Shown: positions 37,401-47,489 of the stretch, piece after piece | Numbering within the stretch: the first letter of the stretch is position 1 | How the letters are laid out: each line of letters begins with the position of its first letter | Made by a program: the position numbers and the translations under genes | Assembly: GCA_021904315.1 (NCBI GenBank) | Contig: CM038922.1 | Location: 16,591,347-16,655,346 of the forward strand | Source: Sphagnum magellanicum | Taxonomy: Eukaryota; Streptophyta; Sphagnopsida; Sphagnales; Sphagnaceae | Direction: 5' to 3' | Length of the DNA: 64,000 bases | The notes under the pieces: generated by a model | Databases searched by the model: none | What the model was told of the DNA's origin: nothing | The model's input: only the letters and a program-made list of their open reading frames with translations

Positions 37401-37784
37401 AAAGAATATTGGAGTTTGTTTATTGGAGGAAAGCAAAATCAAAGTAAACAAATTACATATTTTCCAAATCTCTTGAAGTTAAACATTATGTTTGTGATAT
37501 TCACAAGATTCAAAGGATAGGAAAACATTTCAAAATTTAAACAATTAAAAATTCATATAAGTTTAGTTGAAAAATGCATAAGATTAAGAATATAAACTAT
37601 GTTGGGACTATTCACATTTAATAAAGTAAATCAGATCAAATTGTTCTTGGTGTAAATTGGCACCTTGCATTAAATAATTGACATACAAAAAAAATGAATG
37701 AGTGCATTTACATTTATATTATATCACTTTTTTGTTTAAAAGTGAATAGTTCATGGTAAAGGCAATTGCACTTTTAAAAATTGA
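34424..37784. other. bS6 3' flank and AT-rich gene-free region
   Basis: After the 3' UTR the sequence becomes strongly AT-rich with no coding region I can support. It contains three TTTAGGG units at 34862-34882 and a CA microsatellite at about 35679-35698. That microsatellite sits in a palindrome-like stretch, TGTGCGTGTGCACGCACACA. A purine-rich patch lies near 36415-36470. Confidence 0.5.
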
Positions 37785-38300
37785 TTATGATGATTTGGGC
37801 CTATTCAAGTTGGGGTTCCAAAAAAAAAGGAAAAGGACTCCATGACTTTTGTATGGCTATTTTTTGCAAATAATATTTATTTGAAATAAATTTGAGTGGA
37901 AATATTTGAATAGTCAAATTTAAGATAATTCGTGTGATGGTGATGATTTTTCATATGCATACATAATTGTGTATTAATATTTTGGTTTATGATCATAAAT
38001 GCAGAAAATCTTAGAAAGCCTAAAATGAGTTTCAATGGACAATCAAACATGTTTTTGGGCAAGATTATTTCCTACATATGTGACTTGCACCTAAAGCTAG
38101 ACCTTTTGAACCCATTGAACATATTTTTTTGCCAAATGGTTAAAAAATGAATCCTCTGATTTGCAACCCTTTCCTTCAAAATTTCAAGGCTTTGAAATCT
38201 TTGTATGATTTGATTTTTCATCAAATCCACCCAATGAACATGTATTTTCATAGAAGGGGACATGTTTTTGTTGTCCAAATTTTTTGAAATGAATTATATG
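37785..38300 (+). repeat. AT-rich dispersed repeat, copy 2
   Basis: Direct-orientation partner of 6040-6545; see that entry. It retains the same order of landmarks, including TTTGAATAGTC, GATGATTTTTCATATG, AATATTTTGGTTTAT, CCATTGAACATA and TTCAAGGCTTTGAAA. Confidence 0.55.
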
Positions 38301-41300
38301 ATTTAACAAAAAAATGCAGTTGAAACACTTGATATAGTTAGTTTAAAGAACCAAAAATGACATTTACATAGTATCTAAATTATTTTAAAATAGTTAAAAT
38401 ATTTTACATTAATTTAACAAGACATCATTTTATTTATTGGCACACAACAATTCATTACAACTTTAATAATGTAAAATAAACAAAAATTCAAAGTTATCAT
38501 TTGTAGTCCTTTAAAAATAGGTAATTTCTTTTTGGTACCCCAATCATGAGTGGACCCATTTATGACAAAAAATTAAAGTGTACAATTATGATGGCAAGGA
38601 TGAAATGAAAATGGATGATAAAATCAATAATAAGGGATTTGGTCATGATAAATGTTTGATAATTTGACATTAAAAAAAATCATTGTACATGTCCTTATTT
38701 CTTTTCATGTATGCATTATTTTGTGATATTCTATTTATATTTCCCTAAAATTTATGAAAATATCTTTGATTGTTAGATTAAAATTTTATGCAATATTAGG
38801 TCATCCTTGTTGCAAGACTATATGTCATGCAAATTATAACTATTGTTGGTTAGTAGAAGATATTACATCACATTTGTAATTAATTTTCAATATGATTTAT
38901 GAGTAATTAGCTTGTGTTAAAGGTTTAAAATCTTGATAGAATTAACATTGAAACTAGGCCTCCATGCAATTAACCAAATGCGGACATATTAATGATGATG
39001 GTACAAAAAAGAACAATTTAACGAAATTGTGTTTGCAAAGGACTATTTTGGATTTTTAGTGCATTTACTATTTCATGATTATAGCAGATTGGTGTATGTT
39101 TATAACTATAATGATGTCATGTTATGCTAATTAAAAAATCCAAGAATAGATTGGATACAATATATATAGATGTTCTTTTGAATCCTCTTAAATAATTTGA
39201 GTCCTTGTGTTAATTGTAATTTTCATCTTAAAGGAATTAAAAATAATATATTAAATAGTGCAATTGACTTGAATTTTCTTTCATGGGTAAGTAATGCATA
39301 CATCTATGTTTGGCAATGTTCATATGATGCATTTGATTAAATAATATATGATACAAAAATTCTAAAGGTTATATAATCCATGCTAAAAAGGCCGCAAGGA
39401 AAATGATGTTTTTTTAATTTTTTAATTTTTTCCCATTTGGTTGATTTTTTGTATTCACTAATTAAAAAATTGCATCCCCAAGTGTTGACAACATATCCAG
39501 GAAATTTTCATGCGAGAAAATATGTCATGCTATCTATAAAAGCTTATATATTCATTTTTTACATTTTTGATTTTTTACTAAAATATTTATGCATTATTAC
39601 ATACACATGTGAAAAATCACCACCACCATGCAAATTATCAAATATTTTTCACTTAAATTTATTCCATGTAGATTTTATATTTGGAAAATAGCAAAAACAA
39701 AGTCCTTGAGTCATGTGTCCAAAAAGGAATATCGTAACTATGAATATGCCCACGTAAGAATTAAAACCAAAATTTGAATTGGTCTATGATTTATTTATAA
39801 ATAAGTTTAAATTAGCTAAGCATGTAATTATGAATTTAGTAAATGAAAAAAAAGAAGCCTCATTGAGAATACATGTGAACCACTTCCAATTAGTTGTACA
39901 AGAATAATATTGCACAATCTTTTATCTTTGGGTTATATGAGGTATGTCAACTAAAATAATATTGCATGAGTTTAAAAATCTTGGGCTAGTTGAAGTTGAT
40001 TGACAAATCTATTATTAAATAAATATTGTATTTTGGGTTATGAATAATGTAGGTGAAGAAATTTTTATTTTTTATCTAAAAACACTCAAATTAGTAGTCT
40101 TACAAATTTGAATAACCAAATTTTAAAGTATAACTAGTGATGGTGTTGCATGTGATTTATTGATATTCTATGGTTAACCTTTTATAAATAAAATTTTCTT
40201 AAAAAGTAAACTCGTCAATTTTAACATTTAGCTTCCACCAATAGTTTTTTCATCATCTTAATTTGCTAAGGGAAAAAAATGCAAACCTTTTTGAATCCCT
40301 TAATCACCTAGTAATTTTTGTCATATAAAATGTCATTTTTGTTCAAATAACTTTGATTTTCATTTCTTTATAATAATCTTTCAATTATTTTTTTAATGAA
40401 TCTACTTACCATATCAAATTTATAATAGTTATTCAAGAAATTTATTTCCTATTGGGATGATGCACATCTTGTGCATGTTAAGTTGATTTTGTATCTATTT
40501 CTTGTCTTGTTCAATATTTTTTTTGTTTTAGAACATTGACTACTTTTTCAACCTGTTTTTTTATTGTCACCTCTACCTCTTTGAATGTTGGAGTTCAATC
40601 CATCTCCATACACACATCTTCCAACATTGACTTTTTTCCAAGTCCAAGTTCAAACCTATTATATATTTTTTAATACCACATCTTTCATGTCCAATTACTT
40701 ATGTTATTCTTGATGTAAACTTCATGCATTTTCATATGCATGTTTTTCAACATTAACTTTTTTTCAAACCTTGAATTGAAGACCTTCCATGTTTCATGTT
40801 TCTAAATTATACAAGGAGGTGCACTAAAATTGTTGAAGAAACACAATCTAAACATGAAAATGGGATTGCAATTTGTGATGAGTGAATAAAAGAGGCTCAA
40901 TCCTAAATGTTAAATCCAAAATGGAATAAGATTTTTTTAGTTACATGCCACATGGCCTAGGTCTAAACTTACTTTAAGTGCCATGTGACTTAAGTTTAAG
41001 CTTGACCTAGGTTTAGGCCTAGTTTAAGTGCCATGTGGCTAGCCTAGATTAAATGCCAAATGGTCTAACCTATCCTTATTTCTACATGGCTTAGCTTACA
41101 TGCTACTGACCTAACATATGGATGTGGATGTATCATCTGTCATTGAACAACTAGTTGAACCCTTTGTTCAGCTTAGTTACATCATAATCAAATTTACAAT
41201 TAAAAATTTGATGACATCATACAACATTAGTGAATGAAGTTCATCCACCCTAGGTTATAGTTCAAAAAAATGTTTTATTACAATAATAGTTATTTGTAAT

Positions 41301-41499
41301 TAAATTGGCTATTGTCATGATGTTGACATGTGGTTGATGTTTGTCATTGAAATGTCATTTTTGACTTATACTTGTCAACTTTTGTGGTTTTCAGCTACAA
41401 ATAATATATTTTTGTTACAAAAATCATTTTTCGACTAAGTACAAATTGTGATTTATGATGAATTGAAGATGTAGTTGCAAATGTGAGGTTTTGTTCCAA
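38301..41499. other. AT-rich repeat debris
   Basis: No gene is seen. Inverted fragments of the dispersed family appear near 38520-38570 (GGTACCCCAATCATGAGTGG) and 39590-39660 (ACACATGTGAAAAATCACCA). Between about 40935 and 41110 a short phrase close to GCCATGTGGCCTAGGTTTA is repeated four times with variable spacing. Confidence 0.45.
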
Positions 41500-41680
41500 G
41501 TGGGGGAGAAGAATGGGAGATTTGATTGATGTGTGAAAATAAACATGGTTGTATTCATTACTTGTTTTGTGCTTGCAGATAGATGTACGATCCTAAATGT
41601 GGATTGTGTAGCCCCTTACAAGAGAATTGGCGGCAATGTCAAGTTTTTGTATAGAAGCTGGAGTTTTTTTTTGAGTTGTT
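41500..41680 (+). repeat. LTR-like repeat, copy A
   Basis: A purine-rich lead-in (GTGGGGGAGAAGAATGGGAG) is followed by TTGATTGATGTGTGAAAATAA and later CCTAAATGTGGATTGTGTAG and GGCAATGTCAAGTTTTTGT. The same order recurs at 42135-42330. The arrangement, a polypurine-like tract followed by a conserved start, suggests LTR ends of an old retroelement. Confidence 0.5.
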
Positions 41681-42134
41681 TTCAAAATGCACCTATTTTG
41701 CCATGAATTTGAGCTAGATTTGTGTGGTCTTTGATTCATACAGCTAACTTCATGGAATATAACTTGGAACCTGGGTGTTTACTTAATGACCTAGGTTTAC
41801 ATTGTGAGATTTAGATGTTTGCACTTTCAATAATGTTGAGTATTGTTCCAACATTTGAAAGGGGTAGCACTTGAGCTTGTATGGTGGACTTGGTACAAAA
41901 AAATTTGATGGGTGCTTTGGGAGGTGTATTTGATTGCACTTTGTGCTTTAAAGGTGCTTATTGCATGTTTTGTGCTTTGTGAATGTTTATTTATTCTAGA
42001 TGCCTGTACATGTGAACATGCTAGTAGTGTTTTTTTCACCAATTGAAAAATTTCAGGTCTATTTGGACATAATAACTGTGGTGGGCATGTGAATTGAACC
42101 ATTCAAATACATTATGCAGCCACATAAAAATATT

Positions 42135-42330
42135 GAAGGGGATGGGGGGAGGTGAACGTGAAACATGATTGATGTAAGAAGACAAACTACAAAGTTCTAT
42201 TCATTGTTTCAATGTGTCTCCAAAGAGACTTAGAGATCTCGAATGTGGAGTGTGCAATCCCTTGCAAGTGAAATGGTGGCAATGTCAAGTTTTTGTGTAG
42301 AAGGTGGACCCTCCTTTCACATTCAGATTC
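42135..42330 (+). repeat. LTR-like repeat, copy B
   Basis: Direct repeat of copy A about 640 bp downstream, starting with GAAGGGGATGGGGGGAGGTG and sharing GATTGATGTAAGAAGAC-like, CGAATGTGGAGTGTGCAATC and GGCAATGTCAAGTTTTTGTG. Between the copies no coding sequence is seen, so this could be a small non-autonomous element or two partial LTRs. Confidence 0.5.
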
Positions 42331-43387
42331 TTGGGTTGTTTTCTACTTATTAACACCATTGTCAGATTGGCCAATCATAATGATTGATCCAGGTGGTTTC
42401 CTATTATTACTCCCCTACCTATTCAGAGACCCAATTTCATCTTTATGGGTGGGGTTGCAAAAATGTAAATAACTAAACTTGGATGTGAAATGTTTTGTCA
42501 AGTGGTCACACAATGAACATTACTGGGGATGCTCTTATTGAGATCACTGGCACTGATTTGTGTGGGCCATTATAAAAAGTACTTCATGTGCTTTGTAGCT
42601 CTATATATCAGAGGAATAATTTCATGGTAGTTTACTTTCATTTTTTTTTTCCCCTCCAAATGACATTTAAAAAATATATAGGGTGCGTGTTAATGATAGA
42701 TATCTATATATATATAAGCATAAAATTCACTTCAATATGATAAATGTGTCAAAAATTGGATTATGAGAATATATTTTAAATCTTCTTAATTTTGATTTAA
42801 AAATATTCTTAAAATATTTAAAATATTTTGTAGCATTAAAAAAATAGCCCCCTTTATCACATATGCTTCATAAAAATATACAAAGAGAACTATAACCTCT
42901 CAGGTCAGGAACAATTTTAGAGATAAGAATTTATGAAAGTTTGATTTCAATTGTACACAATCATACAAAGGATGGAGGAGTCCCCATTATTCTACAAATG
43001 CAGGAGGCGCGCCTGCTACCACTAGTGCGCGGCCAGCTGCCTTGTCGACTACAGTACAATTGTATGTATAAAGTACAGCATACAACTAGAACTTGTATTA
43101 TACAATTTGCAGCCGAGCTGATCCTCATACGGTCGTGTGGCACTACTTACTACCCCTTGCAAAGAAGTGCAGCACGCAAGCTTCTCTAAGGTACATACAA
43201 GCTCGAGAGATATTGTCAACAAGAGTGTCGTGAGCAACTCTAATGTCACGCAATTTAAAACCTGCAGTAGCTCCTCAAGAATTCATTCCTCAACAAATTT
43301 TGTCAAGATCAGCAGCTGCTGATCATCAGAAGCTGCTACATACATGACAAAATCATATTATAACTAATTAATTAATGAGGAGGATCT
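42331..43387. other. Gene-free flank downstream of the protease
   Basis: AT-rich to about 42950, then abruptly richer in GC and in CpG-containing hexamers (for example GGCGCGCC at 43007). No reading frame here matches a known protein. Confidence 0.45.
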
Positions 43388-43700
43388 GCTAGATTCTAAA
43401 ATTCATCACGACTAGCAACGAATCTCATGATAATATTTGCAATGGATCTGCAATTTGTAAAAGGTTAATCGAGATTCTTATGATGATCTAGCTAGCTAGT
43501 TGCAGAGTACTGCTCCATTTCTGCTGCAGGATCTCATCATCATGGCTAGACTCTAAATTTATGACTTTGTAGCAAGAAATCTCATGCTGCAATTTCTAAA
43601 CGTTCGAGATTTTTATGATCTAGCTAGCTAGGTGGTTGAGTATTAGTACTGGGGCAGCTGCAGGATCTGTTAGATTTGCATAGCTGCAGCTGGTCTTATT
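43388..43700 (+). repeat. Two-copy tandem duplication, about 157-bp unit
   Basis: GCTAGATTCTAAA at 43388 and GCTAGACTCTAAA at 43545 start two related units. Each then contains AATCTCATG, TGCAAT, CGAGATT-TTATGAT, ATCTAGCTAGCTAG, AGTAC and GCTGCAGGATCT in the same order. It lies about 0.75-1 kb downstream of the protease stop. Confidence 0.7.
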
Positions 43701-44431
43701 GATGATCGATGGGGTCGTGTAAGCCGCACTCGGCTTGCTGGGTGGGTGGTAGCTGATTTCGTTACCACCCACGTATTATTCTAGAACTAGTCCTAGAGCA
43801 ATTTGGATCTGGGGCTGCTGCTGCTACAGGAAGAACTAGTTGCAGGGACGTGGTGATTAATGGAGCTAGATCATTTAATTGCAGTGCAGATCTAGCAACA
43901 GAAGTTATTTGAGATCTAGAGCAGCTAGAAGAAGAATTTTATGGTATATGGAGCTGGCGTGCAGGTCTGCAACACATTTTTTACAGATCCCTGCAAGCTG
44001 CTGTATGCATGTGCAGCTGAATGCGTTCGGCGATCGATCGAGATTCACAGCAGCTGCACTAGTTAGTGCAGCTGATCGGATCAGTCCTACCGCTTGCAAG
44101 AGCTGGCAGATCTGCTTTGTCTTATAGTAGGACATTGGGATAAATATTTGGAGCATGATCACGCTGCAATGGTCGAAATTTCAATGATCAGCTGCAGCTC
44201 GCGGCCAAATCGTACTTCGACAGAGAATATTGCCAATTGCGCGCAGGCAAGAGTACATGAGAATCGTCACCAGCATCTTTGTTTTGTTTAGTTTTTCAGC
44301 ATCCTTTTTTCTGCAACAGGGTAGAAGGTGGAGGAGGAGTAGAGGGAGGAGGAGATTAAGTAGGCGTTGCCCGGGCCTAGGGTTTGCGAATTGTACTTTG
44401 TAGAATGCTCTCAAACCCATGATACTGTCTT
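43701..44431 (-). other. Protease 3' region rich in palindromic hexamers
   Basis: No coding sequence is supported. CAGCTG, GATC and CTAGCTAG words are unusually frequent. Two neighbouring hairpins are visible: AAGCCG-CACT-CGGCTT near 43721-43736, and GTGGGTGGTA at 43742-43751 with TACCACCCAC at 43763-43772. The 3' UTR of the protease probably lies in the first few hundred bases left of 44432. Confidence 0.45.
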
Positions 44432-46433
44432 TTAGATGGTGTCACAAGCGACGGACCTGAAGCCGATCCGTTTTGCAGCAACGTCGAAAACCAACAGATG
44501 ATCTTGCTGCTGCACGTTTCCAAGGATACTGAACCCATCGATTCCTGCCATGGCCAAGCAAGTTGTGTCGGCAGTTGGGTCCAAGAGCAGGAAGTTATTC
44601 TCGGGCGCAAGGATGAAGTTGGCGCCGCCGGCGAAGTGGAACGTGACGGTAGGATATACCGGATTCGCGACTCCCTTTGTAGAGAAACACAAATCGAGGC
44701 CTATGGCAGATCCATCCACTTTCGGGTAGTTAATTGTATTCTGGATGGCCTGTCATACACAAACGTGACTCTCGAGATTAAGAAGGAAAAATGACCGACT
44801 TGCCCTTGTAATAATCTGGTAGATTTCTAGTCGTGTGTGATCGAAGCTTCTAGCAGTGTGTGATCTAGTGCAGGATTGATTTGATTCCCCACATGAAGAT
44901 ATGTACCTGCAAGATTGGAGTATACGCAGCTTGCACCAAGTATGTGATGGTGGTGCCGGAGTCGATGATCAAGCCTCCGTTTCCGTTCGCAAGGATGTTA
45001 AAACTGCCAGCCGGGTAGTTCACTGGCACGCCGTTCACAGAAACGCCTGTCACTCCTGCGTAGTAGAAGGTGGGATTGACGGGATTGGAGACAATAGGGG
45101 TGTACGCGACACCGGCAGCGTTTGCATTTCCCAACAGCAGTGGACTCGTCCTGGTACTGTCTATGCCCACCAAACAGTAGGAGAAGATAGCCTCTATAGC
45201 TGAGTTGCGCATTTGCGAGACCAGAGAGACGGGTCCCTGTCCTAGACCCACGATACCATCTGCAGCCCCGAAATTGCCTTCGTTGGCAAGTCCGCATCCG
45301 AATGCGAAATTGGCCACGTTTCCGGCACTGCCGGCGAAAGACAGTGTGTCTGACGCAAACAACCCTTCCGTCACGGATCCATCTCCATACCCATACCCGT
45401 ACTCGCAATCTCCTGCATTTGTGCAAGCGGTACTGGGCAATGCCTGTGACAGCCATGCAGAAGAAGAAACCAATCAGTCATTCTCTCATGATCATGTAAC
45501 AACAGATCATCTGCAACGCAAGAAAGGAACGTGAGTTGCTGCGTGGTGTGTGATCAAGTAGAGCTTGCTAGCTGCATCACCTGGCACAAGGCGCTGGTGC
45601 AGGTGGCGAGTTTATAGGTGGAGGAGGTGGCGGGGTTGAAGAGAGGATCGTTTTGGGGGTAACAGGAATCGCAGGGCAAACACTGAGTCCACATAAGATC
45701 ACTACCAGTGTCGACGATCACAGTGGATTTTTGTGCGGGAGTGCCCAGTGAAATTGGCATCAGATACTCTCCGTTACCACTGGAGACTGGACTCTGAAAG
45801 GACTTGCCCCCTCCGACTGCGATGTGATGAGCAATACTCTGAATGCGGTTGTTACCCCTCTTCAGAGCGTCAACAAACCTCTCCTTCAATGTCTTCTCGC
45901 TGGATGTGCTCCTCAGAGGCGACGCTGGGTGGTCTCTGTGTATCATCTCTGTTCTAATCACCTGTGCTCAACAACAAACACACAAACATCCAAACATGCC
46001 ATGCAAGTCCTCAATGAAAGTCCTCAAAGCTCTCGGGCGCCGGATGCAACAATCACTAGCACCTTTTGTACTAGCTACTCTTGCTGCAACTCTGGCTATA
46101 GCCGGCGAGTCTGCATGGTACTCCACATCTCTGGACTAATTTGCAAATTAGCATACTGGAATTGGCGTGCATGGAACTAGCTCGCTATATATATTCTGCA
46201 TCTTATAATAGGAAGCGAAAGGTAAGTACTCTTGCCTGATCATGGTTGTGATGCTGCAAAAGAGCCCGCCTTGGAACAGGAGATTGCAACTCCTCTAGTC
46301 CCCACAGCTGAAACCCCACGACACATGAAGGAAGAAGAATTACTGCCAGAAACAGTAACGATGCCGCCACCTGCACCAAATGGCCAGTGCATGCAGGAGA
46401 TCCAGCGGTCTTCATGAGTCCAATGATCCCCAT
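44432..46433 (-). CDS. Nepenthesin-like pepsin-family (A1B) aspartic protease
   Basis: Four exons on the minus strand: 46433-46236, 45961-45581, 45443-44907 and 44749-44432, all phase 0, giving 477 residues. Residues 1-42 form a signal peptide with the hydrophobic core VAASLLFLAVILLPSCVVGF, so the enzyme is probably secreted or vacuolar. A propeptide follows, with VIRTEMIHRDHPASPL and KERFVDALKRGNNRI. The catalytic aspartates are in VDTGSDLMWTQC (about residue 150) and IIDSGTTITYL (about residue 354). The cysteine-rich nepenthesin insert is present (CLPCDSCYPQNDPLF, then CTSALCQ and ACTNAGDCEYGYGYGDGS). FSILGNVQQQ and the final FRSVACD fit the family. The first intron has either a GC donor (CAG/GCAAGA) or a GT donor six bases later (46230), which would insert two residues. 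The second in-frame ATG at 46415 is an alternative start. No stops or frameshifts, so it is probably functional. Confidence 0.93.
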
Positions 46434-46735
46434 GGATAATATTCTTGAGATTAAGTACTCCTCGAGTGTCTGTCTGTCTGGGTACTGCAGCTGCTGGATG
46501 CGTCAAGGCCTAGTGCAGGAATATCAAGAAGTTCCTGTATAATGAGTTCGTCCAGCTGCTGCTGCAGAGATCAGCAGCTGCAATTACTCTTAAACTTCTA
46601 GAGCTTCTTCTTACATGCTTTGCAAGCGATGAAACTCCACAAACAGTTGATGAGCTAACTGTGCTGCAATTACTGATGTATGTCGATTGATCTAGCAAAC
46701 TCCAGAATTGCCTTGCTCAACAATGGAATTGGTGG

Positions 46736-46745
46736 CTTATATATA
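46736..46745 (-). promoter_or_regulatory. TATA box of the protease gene
   Basis: On the minus strand this reads TATATATAAG, about 300 bp upstream of the start codon at 46433, leaving room for a leader of roughly 270 nt. No other TATA-like site lies between it and the ATG on that strand. Confidence 0.55.
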
Positions 46746-46838
46746 CAAGATCTGAAAAGAGATCTAGTCAATGAGTGATGATGCTAGACCTTTCTCTGCG
46801 GCAACAAAAAATCTAGTTCAGCAGCTATGAACACGATA

Positions 46839-46878
46839 CACCTCACCTCACCTCACCCCACCCCATCCCACCCCCCGC
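46839..46878 (-). promoter_or_regulatory. G-quadruplex-forming tract upstream of the protease
   Basis: On the strand of the gene this is a G-rich run. Four G blocks of 6, 3, 4 and 4 are separated by one or two bases (46876-46856), followed by GTGAG repeats. This fits the G3+N1-7 four-stranded motif and lies about 110 bp upstream of the TATA box. Confidence 0.55.
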
Positions 46879-47129
46879 CACAACTTTTCCAAGATTCTCT
46901 AGTGGCAGATCTCATCACGACTAGTAGCAGCAAGCTCGCAGCAGCAATTACAGCGGCTGCTAGCTGCATTGACCAGTCAGTCAATGCACAGTCAAAAGGT
47001 GATCCGCTGCTGCTCCTGCAATAGGGTCTAAATTATAATCATAATTATTTCAGCAGCCGTGCGAATAAAGATCAGTCTCCCTAAAACCCAAAAAACCCAA
47101 CAAAATGCAATGATGAGAAAAAAAAACAA

Positions 47130-47489
47130 GGGGTGTGTCACACTGTGAGTGACCTTGCCATTTACATTAAAAAGTATCTTAAAGGCAAAAAGAAGAATTA
47201 TGGAAACTCAAATGTTTCACTGGTCACCCAAAAAAATATAATCTCAACAGAAAATCCTCTAAAAGAAACCAAAATCCTTCAAGATATTATTAGAACTCTG
47301 TAATAACTGATCAATCTCAAGTTTCAACACAAGCCAAAATATATCATCTTTTCAAAAATCCTCATATAAAAGGTAGGTTTACAGACCTATTATTACCTAG
47401 GGGCCAAAGTCCCTGAAGCTACTATTACTCTATAATGAATCTAAACTCAATATCCTTAAGGGCCTTGGTAGTAGGCAAGGCCAACTAAA
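47130..47489 (-). repeat. Gene-flanking repeat, copy upstream of the protease
   Basis: Reverse-complement partner of 32900-33210. Its CACACCCC end (47130) faces the protease gene, about 385 bp from the TATA box and about 700 bp from the ATG. Relative to the gene it has the same orientation as the copy before bS6. Confidence 0.8.

Noticed and set aside
45205-45534. Plus-strand open frame of 109 codons over the protease exon 3
   Set aside because: It is antisense to a well-supported exon and has no domain.
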